This document shows positions 57,227 through 64,000 of a DNA stretch of 64,000 bases, in pieces. Positions within the stretch are counted from its first letter, which is position 1; each line of letters opens with the position of its first letter. The stretch comes from Deltaproteobacteria bacterium HGW-Deltaproteobacteria-2. Lineage in GTDB: Bacteria > Desulfobacterota > Syntrophia > Syntrophales > Smithellaceae. Made by a program: the position numbers and the translations under genes. Below the pieces are notes generated by a model. It searched no databases. It was not told the DNA's origin and saw only the letters and a list, made by a program, of their open reading frames with translations. The DNA lies in assembly GCA_002840505.1 (NCBI GenBank), contig PHBC01000009.1, positions 1 to 64,000 of the forward strand, written 5' to 3'.

Positions 57227-59694
57227 AGGAGACTTTTTGTTCTGACTACTTTAATCTTTTGTGATTCGTCAGCATCAGATTTCAGGACATGAGCGATAAT
57301 ATCGGCGGGCCGGGCCGAACCTTCCTGAATGTGCGGCACGGCAAAAATTATTTTTTTGCCGGCGATATCAAGAATCAGACTTTGCACGAAAGGACGAATA
57401 TCTTTGATGACGGTTTTGCCTTTGGATATTTTTTGTATTTTGAATTCAGAAGCCTCCAGAAAATTCTTGATGTTTTCTTCCATGGCCTTCAGGCGTGAAG
57501 AATCGATAGTGTCGGGAAGGTACAGTTCGTATTCAAAGCCCTTTAACATTTGAGCGATAGCCTTTTCTTCGGCAGAAAGTTTGCTGATTTCTAAAATTTC
57601 AATGCCTTCAGGCAGGGCGGAATTTATTTCACTCTTTAGCAAATTCAAATCTGATAGATATTCCTGCGCGGTAATATCCGCGTATTCCTGCCTGCTTCCC
57701 ATGCCCACGGCAGTGGCTGTGGCAAAGGATATCTTAGGATGCGGATGGTAGCCGAAAGAATAAGCAAGCGTGAGGCTGCTGCGGCGCAAAGCTCGCACTA
57801 AAGCTTGGGATAGTTCCAAATGCGATAAAAACCGGGAGTGTCCAATTTTGCTGAAAGTTAAACGATATTTTTTTTCTGCACCGATTGCAATATCAGGAAC
57901 CGGTGACGATGGCTGAACTGTTTTGATTTCATCTTTTGCCGCAAAAATGTTTTTTGTTGTGGAGAAATCGCATACTCCGCAGTTTTGACAATCGGAAAAC
58001 CGGCAATCATCTGTCGCTGTATGATTTTCCGATTTTTGTTTTTCTTCCAGCAGAAACTCACGGGTCACGCCGCAGTCAATATTATCCCACGGCAGTCGTT
58101 CGTCAATCTTTCGTTCACGGGTGAAATCTTCCGGTTTAATTCCCGCCTCCGTCATCGCTTCCTGCCAGAGGTCGAAACGCAGAATTTCAGTCCAGCCGTC
58201 AAAGCGGCAGCCTTTGCGAAAAGCAGCCTCCAGAAGGACGCCCGCACTTTCATTTCCACGTGAAAATATTCCCTCCAGTAAACTCATCTTTGCGTCATGC
58301 CATTTGACACTCAGGTTGCGGTTCTTGATTCGTTTACGGATAAAGTCCTGCCGTTCATAAGTTTCTTCCAGGGAAATCTGTCTTTGCCATTGAAAGGGCG
58401 TATGCGGTTTGGGAACGAAGGTGGAAAGGCTGATGGTGACCTGCCCGCGATTATTTGCGGCTCGCAGAGCTTCATATCCCAGATTGACAATACCTTCCCA
58501 ATCTTCCCTGGTTTCATTGGGCAAACCGAGCATAAAGTAGAGTTTAATTGATTTCCAGCCGGCAGCGAATATTTTATCCACGGTGGAGAGTAAATCTTCG
58601 GAGGTGTTGCCCTTGTTGATAATCAGGCGCATTTTATCCGTTCCCGCTTCCGGCGCCAGCGTAAAACTGGTTTTCCGTGTTCGTTTGATTTCTTCCATTA
58701 ATGTTGTGTTGAGAGATTCCACGCGCAATGAAGGAAGCGCCAGCGCTACGCGTCGGGAGTGATAGCGGTTCATCAGATTTTGTACCAGAGGCTCAATGCA
58801 ACTGTAATCGCCGGAGCTCAAAGATAAAAGGGATATTTCTTCATGGCCTGTTTCTTGAAGCATCCTTTCGGCCATTTCCATCAGCAGGGAAGTGTTTCTT
58901 TCGCGGTAAGGACGCCAGAGCATTCCCGCCTGACAGAACCGGCAGCCGCGGGTGCAGCCGCGTGCTATTTCCAGTGTGATGCGGTCGTGAATTGTCTGCA
59001 TCAGCGGAACAATGGGTCTTACCGGATGTTTCCATAAATTGAGATCAACGACGTTTCTTTTTTTAATGATTTGATCTTTCCCGTGAACAGCTGGAACGTA
59101 AATGCCGGGAACCGTCGCCAGCTCTTTTATCAGGTTATTTCGGGAAAGGGAGTTTTTCTTACCTGCGCGAATCGCAGACATGATTTCCCCTACGACTTCT
59201 TCTCCCTCGCCGATGACAAAGGCATCAATAAAATCAGCAAGCGGTGCCGGATTAAAACAGCATGGGCCTCCCGCGATTATCAGGGGATGTCCATCTTCGC
59301 GCTCTTTGCGGGCAAGCGGTAATCCTCCCAAATCCAGCATGTTCAGCATGTTGGTGTAAGAAAGTTCATACTGTAAGGAAAAACCGACAATATCAAAATC
59401 TGTCAGCGACTTCTGACTTTCCAGAGAGGTTAACGGAATATTGCCTTCGCGCAGTTGTTTTTCCCTATCCGGCCAGGGGGCAAAACAACGTTCTGCTGTC
59501 ACGTAGAAAATTTCGTTGAGAATAGAATATAGAATCTGCAAACCGAGATGAGACATGCCGACTTCGTATGTATCAGGGAAAGCCAGCAAAAAGCGGACTT
59601 CCGGTTTATCTTTACGGACAGCGTTTACTTCTGTACCGATGTAACGGCTGGGTTTTTCAGCGCCAAGTAAAAGTTCATCGAAATTATTATTCAT
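57214..59694 (-). CDS. TIGR03960-like radical SAM protein fused to DUF2344
   Basis: 826 residues. The first ~600 are the TIGR03960 type: YIGTEVNAVRKDKPEVRFLLAFPDTYEVGMSH, then GGPCCFNPAPLADF near residue 145, and the radical-SAM CxxxCxxC in ARGCTRGCRFCQAGM near 240. The last ~220 (KYRLTFSKIGHSRFLSHLEL, then SFGYHPHPKISFATATAVGMGS) are DUF2344 (TIGR03936). The fusion is known in deltaproteobacteria; a tRNA or rRNA modification role is suspected, not shown. The C-terminal codons coincide with the inverted repeat described at 57206-57226. Confidence 0.92.
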   Translation of the reverse strand: MNNNFDELLLGAEKPSRYIGTEVNAVRKDKPEVRFLLAFPDTYEVGMSHLGLQILYSILNEIFYVTAERCFAPWPDREKQLREGNIPLTSLESQKSLTDFDIVGFSLQYELSYTNMLNMLDLGGLPLARKEREDGHPLIIAGGPCCFNPAPLADFIDAFVIGEGEEVVGEIMSAIRAGKKNSLSRNNLIKELATVPGIYVPAVHGKDQIIKKRNVVDLNLWKHPVRPIVPLMQTIHDRITLEIARGCTRGCRFCQAGMLWRPYRERNTSLLMEMAERMLQETGHEEISLLSLSSGDYSCIEPLVQNLMNRYHSRRVALALPSLRVESLNTTLMEEIKRTRKTSFTLAPEAGTDKMRLIINKGNTSEDLLSTVDKIFAAGWKSIKLYFMLGLPNETREDWEGIVNLGYEALRAANNRGQVTISLSTFVPKPHTPFQWQRQISLEETYERQDFIRKRIKNRNLSVKWHDAKMSLLEGIFSRGNESAGVLLEAAFRKGCRFDGWTEILRFDLWQEAMTEAGIKPEDFTRERKIDERLPWDNIDCGVTREFLLEEKQKSENHTATDDCRFSDCQNCGVCDFSTTKNIFAAKDEIKTVQPSSPVPDIAIGAEKKYRLTFSKIGHSRFLSHLELSQALVRALRRSSLTLAYSFGYHPHPKISFATATAVGMGSRQEYADITAQEYLSDLNLLKSEINSALPEGIEILEISKLSAEEKAIAQMLKGFEYELYLPDTIDSSRLKAMEENIKNFLEASEFKIQKISKGKTVIKDIRPFVQSLILDIAGKKIIFAVPHIQEGSARPADIIAHVLKSDADESQKIKVVRTKSLLHQS

Positions 59695-59700
59695 AATTTA

Positions 59701-59804
59701 CCCCGTTAGAGACCCAAGACTTCGGCAGAAGCAGAATTCTTTTAACATATATTAATTTAAATGCATCCATCTAAAATTTTAAAGTACCCGTTGCTCTAAC
59801 GGGG
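59701..59804. repeat. 11-bp inverted repeat in intergenic region
   Basis: CCCCGTTAGAG at 59701-59711 and CTCTAACGGGG at 59794-59804 are perfect inverted copies, 82 bases apart, just upstream of the radical-SAM gene. Could be ends of a tiny element or a long-range stem. No gene lies inside. Confidence 0.4.
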
Positions 59805-59836
59805 TTTATTTCCCAGTTTATAATCAAGCCGTCAAA

Positions 59837-60235
59837 CTATTCTTCTGAATCGGAGTAAATATGAGGGTGATATTTGTAAGGATTCTTTTTGATATCTTTA
59901 AGTATGGACATCGCCATCTTTTTGGGAAAATTGACGGCGGCAAGATACTCCAGAGAATTACTTTTGAATGTGTTGATTAAATCATCGCGAACAGAATCTT
60001 CGTTTTCCTTAGGCACAAAAGACCGCTCCAGTTTATGTTCGTAGGCAAGTTCATCGCCCATGGTATTTTTTACCTGGACGTAATCCTGAGCGTCCGTGAA
60101 ATAAGATTCTTTCAGATAAATTTTCGTTTGAAAAGAAATTTCCACCTTAACCGTGTCGGCGGCTATGGTGCGTGATAAATCAAAAATCTTTAAATTCAAT
60201 CCATTGGCTAATTTTATTTCTTCAATTAATTTCAT
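59837..60235 (-). CDS. Conserved-looking hypothetical protein
   Basis: 132 residues from the ATG at 60235 (MKLIEEIKLANGLNLKIFDLSR). It is alpha/beta with charged surface patterns, no signal or membrane segment, and an acidic C-terminus (HIYSDSEE). A 19-codon N-terminal extension is open but looks non-coding. It lies upstream of the TIGR03960-like gene on the same strand, separated by 142 bases. I cannot name the family. Confidence 0.65.
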   Translation of the reverse strand: MKLIEEIKLANGLNLKIFDLSRTIAADTVKVEISFQTKIYLKESYFTDAQDYVQVKNTMGDELAYEHKLERSFVPKENEDSVRDDLINTFKSNSLEYLAAVNFPKKMAMSILKDIKKNPYKYHPHIYSDSEE

Positions 60236-60479
60236 TTGTGTCCAGTTTCTAGTTGTTTTATTTAAGAAGGTTGTCCTTATATCAAGTCGCATGTAATCTG
60301 CCGCCTGACAGGCGTCAATTCCCGTTAAAGGTAAAGCCTGTTTTTTATTGCGCTCCTTTCAGTTGCGCTTCCGATCAAATGATAATGCGGCTTGGTATTA
60401 ACATTTTTAAGCTTGACCTGCAACTCTAATCCTTTTATACATAACACGTTGTAAAAATCAACGAAGGTGAAACTGTTTT

Positions 60480-61337
60480 ATGAGCGATGTCAATGCCATT
60501 TTACTTTTGTCTTGCGCCGACAGCAAGGGGATTGTCGCCAAAATTTCCGATTTTATTTTTCGTCGCAATGGCAATATTGTCCATGCCGATCAATATACAT
60601 CCAAAACAGACAAACTTTTCTTTATGCGGATCGAATGGGAACTCAACGGATTCGCTCTTGGCCGTGATGAAATTTCTGCTGCTTTTGCGCCTTTGGCTAG
60701 ACAATTTAAAATGAAATGGGATTTGCATTTTACGGATTATATGCCGCGGACGGCGATTTTTGTCTCTAAACATCTCCATTGCCTGCATGATCTTATTTTG
60801 CGCCGGCATATGGGAGAGTTGGCGTCTGACGTTGAAGCGGTAATCAGTAATCATACAGATGCCCGCGATCTGGTGGAACAATTCGGACTGAAATTTTTCC
60901 ATTTCCCCATCACGGATAAGAACAAGAAAAAACAGGAAGCTAAAGAATTGAAGCTGATGAGGGAGATGAATATTGATCTGGTTGTTTTAGCGCGTTACAT
61001 GCAGGTTCTCAGCGGAAATTTCCTTAAATATTATCCTAATAAGATAATCAATATTCATCATTCATTTTTGCCTGCGTTTGCCGGAGGCAATCCTTATCAG
61101 CAGGCCTATAACCGAGGTGTGAAAATTATCGGAGCAACCGGCCATTATGTGACGGCGCAACTGGACGAAGGACCCATTATCGCTCAGGACGTGATCAAGA
61201 TCAGTCACCGTGACGCTGTTGATGCTATTCAGAGAAAGAGTAAGGATTTGGAAAGAATTGTGCTGGCGCGTGCTTTGCGTTTGCATCTGGAAAATAGAAT
61301 ACTGGTTTATGGATCAAAAACTATTGTGTTTGAGTGA
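60480..61337 (+). CDS. purU: Formyltetrahydrofolate deformylase
   Basis: Hydrolyses 10-formyl-THF to formate and THF. 285 residues: an N-terminal ACT domain (about 1-85, LLSCADSKGIVAKISDFIFR) and a C-terminal formyltransferase-like hydrolase domain with LARYMQVLS near residue 172, the catalytic NIHHSFLPAF near 195 (Asn-His), and GATGHYVTAQLDEGPIIAQD near 220 carrying the Asp. The YITDxLDEGPII pattern is of the PurU type. In an anaerobe it may supply formate or free THF. Confidence 0.95.
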   Translation: MSDVNAILLLSCADSKGIVAKISDFIFRRNGNIVHADQYTSKTDKLFFMRIEWELNGFALGRDEISAAFAPLARQFKMKWDLHFTDYMPRTAIFVSKHLHCLHDLILRRHMGELASDVEAVISNHTDARDLVEQFGLKFFHFPITDKNKKKQEAKELKLMREMNIDLVVLARYMQVLSGNFLKYYPNKIINIHHSFLPAFAGGNPYQQAYNRGVKIIGATGHYVTAQLDEGPIIAQDVIKISHRDAVDAIQRKSKDLERIVLARALRLHLENRILVYGSKTIVFE

Positions 61338-61374
61338 TTCCGGTTCACCTTGCAAGATACCAGGTAAATAAAAA

Positions 61375-62190
61375 ATGTCTGATTCAAAATTTATCATCCT
61401 TTGCCAACCGGATGAATGCAAATCCTGTGGCGCCTGCTGCGGCCTGTATAATTATGTGGACAGTTCCCGCTCGTCTCTTGAGCAGCGGTTGCGTTTGCGG
61501 ACCAAGCGTTTCCAAAAACTTGTAAAAAATCCGGGCGATGTTGCGCTATACGCCCAAGAAACATTTGCTGCCGAAGATTTTAAAAAGAGATATGAAGTAA
61601 TTTATTGCTGCGAATACCTTGGTTTTCTCGACAACGAAGAAAAAAAAGTGGGCTGTCTTTTACATCCGGAGCAAAATTCCGGCATCGATTTACGAGCCTG
61701 TTCGTTTTACGGACAGGAACTTTGCGCCGGTCATTTTTGTCCCAGCCATCATTTTATTCCGCAGTCTCAATCTAAAATCCTGATAAAAATAATTGATGAT
61801 TGGTACCTTTACGGTCTCGTTGTGACCGATATTGATCTGGTTACCCAGTATTTTCGTTTAATTGCCGATAGAATCGGCGGGGAACTTAAACCGGAAGAAT
61901 TCGATAATGTATCTTTAAAAGATATTGCGCTGGAATATTTTAACTGGAAACTTACCTGGCCGTTTCGGTCGCTGGAAACAAACCGGTTAGGTAAATATTA
62001 TTTTGACGGATCGCAATACATGATCAGCTATATTGACTACGCAAAGTTTGGCCGGGAAGTATCGCCGCTTAATGCTATTTTTTTGAGTCTGTCTTCCTCA
62101 TTTAAAAATAATGAGGAAATTGATGAGGCGGAAATGATGATCTGGTCGAATATTGAAAATTTCATTTCCACGTATAAGAGAGAAGGGTAA
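61375..62190 (+). CDS. Cys-rich hypothetical protein
   Basis: 271 residues. The N-terminal CKSCGACCGLYN (residues 14-25) and further Cys residues at CCEYLGF, GCLLHPEQ, RACSFYGQELCAGHFCPSHH resemble the YkgJ/zinc-or-iron-chelating type proteins, suggesting a metal or Fe-S site. The C-terminal half is unrecognised and soluble. It starts 37 bases after purU, no strong ribosome site. No function is assigned. Confidence 0.65.
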   Translation: MSDSKFIILCQPDECKSCGACCGLYNYVDSSRSSLEQRLRLRTKRFQKLVKNPGDVALYAQETFAAEDFKKRYEVIYCCEYLGFLDNEEKKVGCLLHPEQNSGIDLRACSFYGQELCAGHFCPSHHFIPQSQSKILIKIIDDWYLYGLVVTDIDLVTQYFRLIADRIGGELKPEEFDNVSLKDIALEYFNWKLTWPFRSLETNRLGKYYFDGSQYMISYIDYAKFGREVSPLNAIFLSLSSSFKNNEEIDEAEMMIWSNIENFISTYKREG

Positions 62191-62270
62191 TTTTATATTG
62201 ACATACCGCGATAACTTTAGCTAGTGTAAGCCCAATCCTTTATCAATTGATGTTTATTTAAGGGGATTCA

Positions 62271-62795
62271 ATGAATCAAATATCAAAACAAATTCTTTTC
62301 TCCCGTGATGAAATTCAAAAACGGGTAAGAGAAATAGCTTCTCAAATATCACAAGATTACGCCGGACGTGAATTAGTCGTGATCGGTATTCTTAAGGGCG
62401 CGTTCGTTTTTATGGCTGATTTAGTTCGGGAGATCAGCGTTCCTTGTAAGGTCGATTTTGTCAGAGTAGCGAGTTATGGCGCAGGTTCTGAAAGTTCAGG
62501 TAAAGTAGTGATGACAAAAGATATTGAAACTTCAATTAAAGGCCGGGATATTTTGATTGTCGAAGACATTGTTGACAGTGGTCTAACGCTGCAATATCTT
62601 GTTAATTGGCTTAAAGAAAGAAGTCCTCATTCGCTGAAAATTTGCGTTTTCTTAGATAAGCGAAAGAGAAGAAAAGTATCCTTTGAAGCTGACTATGTCG
62701 GTTTCACCATTGATGACGGATTTGTGGTAGGTTATGGATTGGATTTCGATGAACAGTTCCGTTTTTTCCCTGACGTTTATATAATTGAGCAGTGA
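62271..62795 (+). CDS. hpt: Hypoxanthine phosphoribosyltransferase
   Basis: Salvages hypoxanthine or guanine with PRPP to IMP or GMP. 174 residues, typical. VIGILKGAFVFMADLVR is near residue 42, and the PRPP-binding loop ILIVEDIVDSGLTLQYL near residue 97 carries the acidic pair. VGYGLDFDEQFRFFPDVYII closes the protein. AAGGGG precedes the ATG. It is followed after 15 bases by the DUF3426 gene. Confidence 0.95.
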   Translation: MNQISKQILFSRDEIQKRVREIASQISQDYAGRELVVIGILKGAFVFMADLVREISVPCKVDFVRVASYGAGSESSGKVVMTKDIETSIKGRDILIVEDIVDSGLTLQYLVNWLKERSPHSLKICVFLDKRKRRKVSFEADYVGFTIDDGFVVGYGLDFDEQFRFFPDVYIIEQ

Positions 62796-62810
62796 ACAAG
62801 AGGAGAGGGA

Positions 62811-63749
62811 ATGATAATTCAGTGTAGGCAATGCCGGACAAAATTTAGATTTGATGATAATTTGATGCATGGCACCGGTGTGTGGCTCCGGTGCAGCCGC
62901 TGTGGACATGTTTATTTTCAGGAAAATGCTCTAATGAAGCCGGAGAAAGATTTACCGTCAGAACCGGTTAAATCTGCGGAAGAGTCCAAATCGGCCAAAA
63001 AGGGCGATGATTTATCAATGGAATCCCAACACTTTGTCTATCGGGATGCAAACGGCGTGCATTCTCTTGATAAAGCCATGAGAACAAAAAAAGAATTAGA
63101 TGAAGAAATAAATTTGGATATAGAAAAAAGACCGGAAGAAAGCATCAGCATAAAAAATGAAGAAGTTAAACCAAGAGAAGTATTATCTTCAACAAGTTCC
63201 GGAAAAAACTGGAAATTAGCCGTTGGGTCTATTTTTGTTATCCTGATAATTTCCGCCGCAATATTCTTTGTCTTTCCGCAATCCGGTGAACAGATTATTA
63301 ACAATGTTTTAGTATATATCGGCCTTTCAGAGCCGACTCGTCCGGAAATTGCTGTTCCACAGATGGTAAGACTTCAGGACGTACGGCATAGAGTGGTAAA
63401 CAATTATATTTTAGGACCGATCGGTGTTGTAGAAGGAACTGCTGTAAATAGGGCGGAATATCCTATTTCGCGGATATTGATAAAGGGCGATATCCTTGAC
63501 GCTTATTCTGTGGTTTTAGGCGAACATACCAGTTATGCGGGCAATATAATGACTGATGAGGAGCTTACAAATTTATCAGAAGAGGAAATTTTATTAAAAC
63601 TTTCCCGCCAGGAGGGTCTTAATAATTCTAACGATAAAATTATGCCCAACGGACAGATACCTTTCATGGTTGTTTTTACTCACGAGCCGGCAGGAGTAAT
63701 TAAGTCAACGGTTGTGACGGTGGGTGCGGAACGCCTCCTCTCAGAGTAG
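62811..63749 (+). CDS. Zinc-ribbon (MJ0042 type) and DUF3426 membrane protein
   Basis: 312 residues. The N-terminal zinc ribbon (IIQCRQCRTKFRFDDNLM with CSRCGHVYFQEN) is followed by a charged linker, one membrane helix (LAVGSIFVILIISAAIFFVF, about residues 143-163), and a C-terminal DUF3426 domain with GTAVNRAEYPISRILIKGDILDA and GQIPFMVVFTHEP. It is typical of deltaproteobacteria, of unknown role, with the ribbon on the cytosolic side. AGGAGAGGG precedes the ATG. Confidence 0.88.
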   Translation: MIIQCRQCRTKFRFDDNLMHGTGVWLRCSRCGHVYFQENALMKPEKDLPSEPVKSAEESKSAKKGDDLSMESQHFVYRDANGVHSLDKAMRTKKELDEEINLDIEKRPEESISIKNEEVKPREVLSSTSSGKNWKLAVGSIFVILIISAAIFFVFPQSGEQIINNVLVYIGLSEPTRPEIAVPQMVRLQDVRHRVVNNYILGPIGVVEGTAVNRAEYPISRILIKGDILDAYSVVLGEHTSYAGNIMTDEELTNLSEEEILLKLSRQEGLNNSNDKIMPNGQIPFMVVFTHEPAGVIKSTVVTVGAERLLSE

Positions 63750-63879
63750 ACCAATGCGATTGTACTTCCCACTTTACAAGTGGCAAGTGCCGGCAAGGAA
63801 GGAATTTCTTGCTGTTTATGCGCTCCCTACGGGATGCGTGCTTCCGGTCTTCGGTTAACTTTATTGGCACAGCCTGCCC

Positions 63880-63996
63880 CGGCGCAGGCCGGGGGCGTTG
63901 GCTTCCTCAACGTATGTATGTCTCGTTGCCTCCTCCTAGCTGCCTCGTTATCCTTTGACCGTGTGTGCAACCGAAGGGAGCACAATGAAAATTGAC
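63880..63996. repeat. Dispersed repeat, copy C
   Basis: It contains GGCTTCCTCAACGTATG and CTCCTAGCTGCCTCGTTATC, matching copy A, and TGTGCAACCGAAGGGAGCACAAT, matching copy B's GCGCAACTAAAGGGCGCGCAAT. Preceding it, GGCAAGGAAGGAATTTC and GCGCTCCCTACGGGATGCG look like further degenerate parts. The right end coincides with a possible gene start. Confidence 0.5.
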
Positions 63997-64000
63997 CTAT
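63985..64000 (+). CDS. Possible start of a gene cut by the right edge
   Basis: ATG at 63985 with GGGAG 4 bases upstream; only MKIDL is visible. The ribosome site and ATG overlap repeat copy C, whose relative at 16196-16258 has ATAG instead, so the start may be coincidental. Confidence 0.25.

Overview
ORGANISM. The window looks like the chromosome of an anaerobic deltaproteobacterium (Desulfobacterota), most plausibly of the Syntrophus/Smithella type. The reasons are the groups rplU-rpmA-obgE-proB and dnaG-rpoD-tRNA(CAT), the HIT/YqeY genes upstream of dnaG, a fused TIGR03960-like radical-SAM/DUF2344 protein, a DUF362 ferredoxin protein and an oxygen-sensitive glycyl-radical activase. The base composition is moderately AT-rich. 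This assignment is inference from gene content; no rRNA is present to settle it.

LAYOUT. 1-1100: AT-rich edge with a truncated gene, tRNA-Lys and a palindromic repeat. 1147-5348 (minus): purA, serC, a DEAD-box helicase. 5855-12157 (plus): a separately promoted catabolic-looking group of alanine dehydrogenase, an amidohydrolase, two class-III aminotransferase paralogues (the second has lost its PLP lysine) and a TetR regulator. 12231-20234: radA, groES-groEL, a DUF493 gene, ileS, lspA, a small membrane protein. 20365-23952: hisI-hisG-hisB, a secreted protein, and hisA on its own promoter. 23978-29846: HIT, yqeY, dnaG, rpoD (with an aberrant region 4.2), tRNA(CAT), a 43-aa small ORF, a zinc-ribbon coiled-coil protein and an RNase H-like gene. 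29871-34610 (minus): a phospholipase-D-like lipoprotein, then proB, obgE, rpmA, rplU. 34884-37934 (plus): a DUF362 ferredoxin protein, a short-chain dehydrogenase, a lipid kinase. 37984-53185: an accessory biosynthetic island. 53190-60235 (mostly minus): a B12/radical-SAM protein, a methyltransferase, a predicted UV-endonuclease/DUF1722 fusion, a small Cys-rich protein and the fused radical-SAM protein, interspersed with repeats. 60480-63749 (plus): purU, a Cys-rich protein, hpt, a DUF3426 protein. 63880-64000: a repeat leading to the edge.

MAIN POINTS. (1) The 37984-53185 island combines a chorismatase-like enzyme, a propeller-like partner, three ATP-grasp ligases, three CapK/PaaK-type adenylate-forming enzymes, a lipid-carrier sugar transferase, an AsnB-type amidotransferase, a DegT-type aminotransferase and an orphan glycyl-radical activase. 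I infer a pathway that makes a hydroxybenzoate-type acid and ligates it, and perhaps amino acids, onto a lipid-linked amino sugar. I do not recognise it as a described cluster. (2) The RpoD-like sigma factor keeps regions 1.2 to 4.1 but its last ~46 residues lack the recognisable -35-binding helix-turn-helix. (3) An intact aminotransferase gene overlaps a paralogue with Lys changed to Glu, suggesting a catalytic/non-catalytic pair. (4) The 54.7-57.2 kb segment carries direct repeats, a small inverted-repeat element overlapping a stop codon, and other palindromes, suggesting local insertions.
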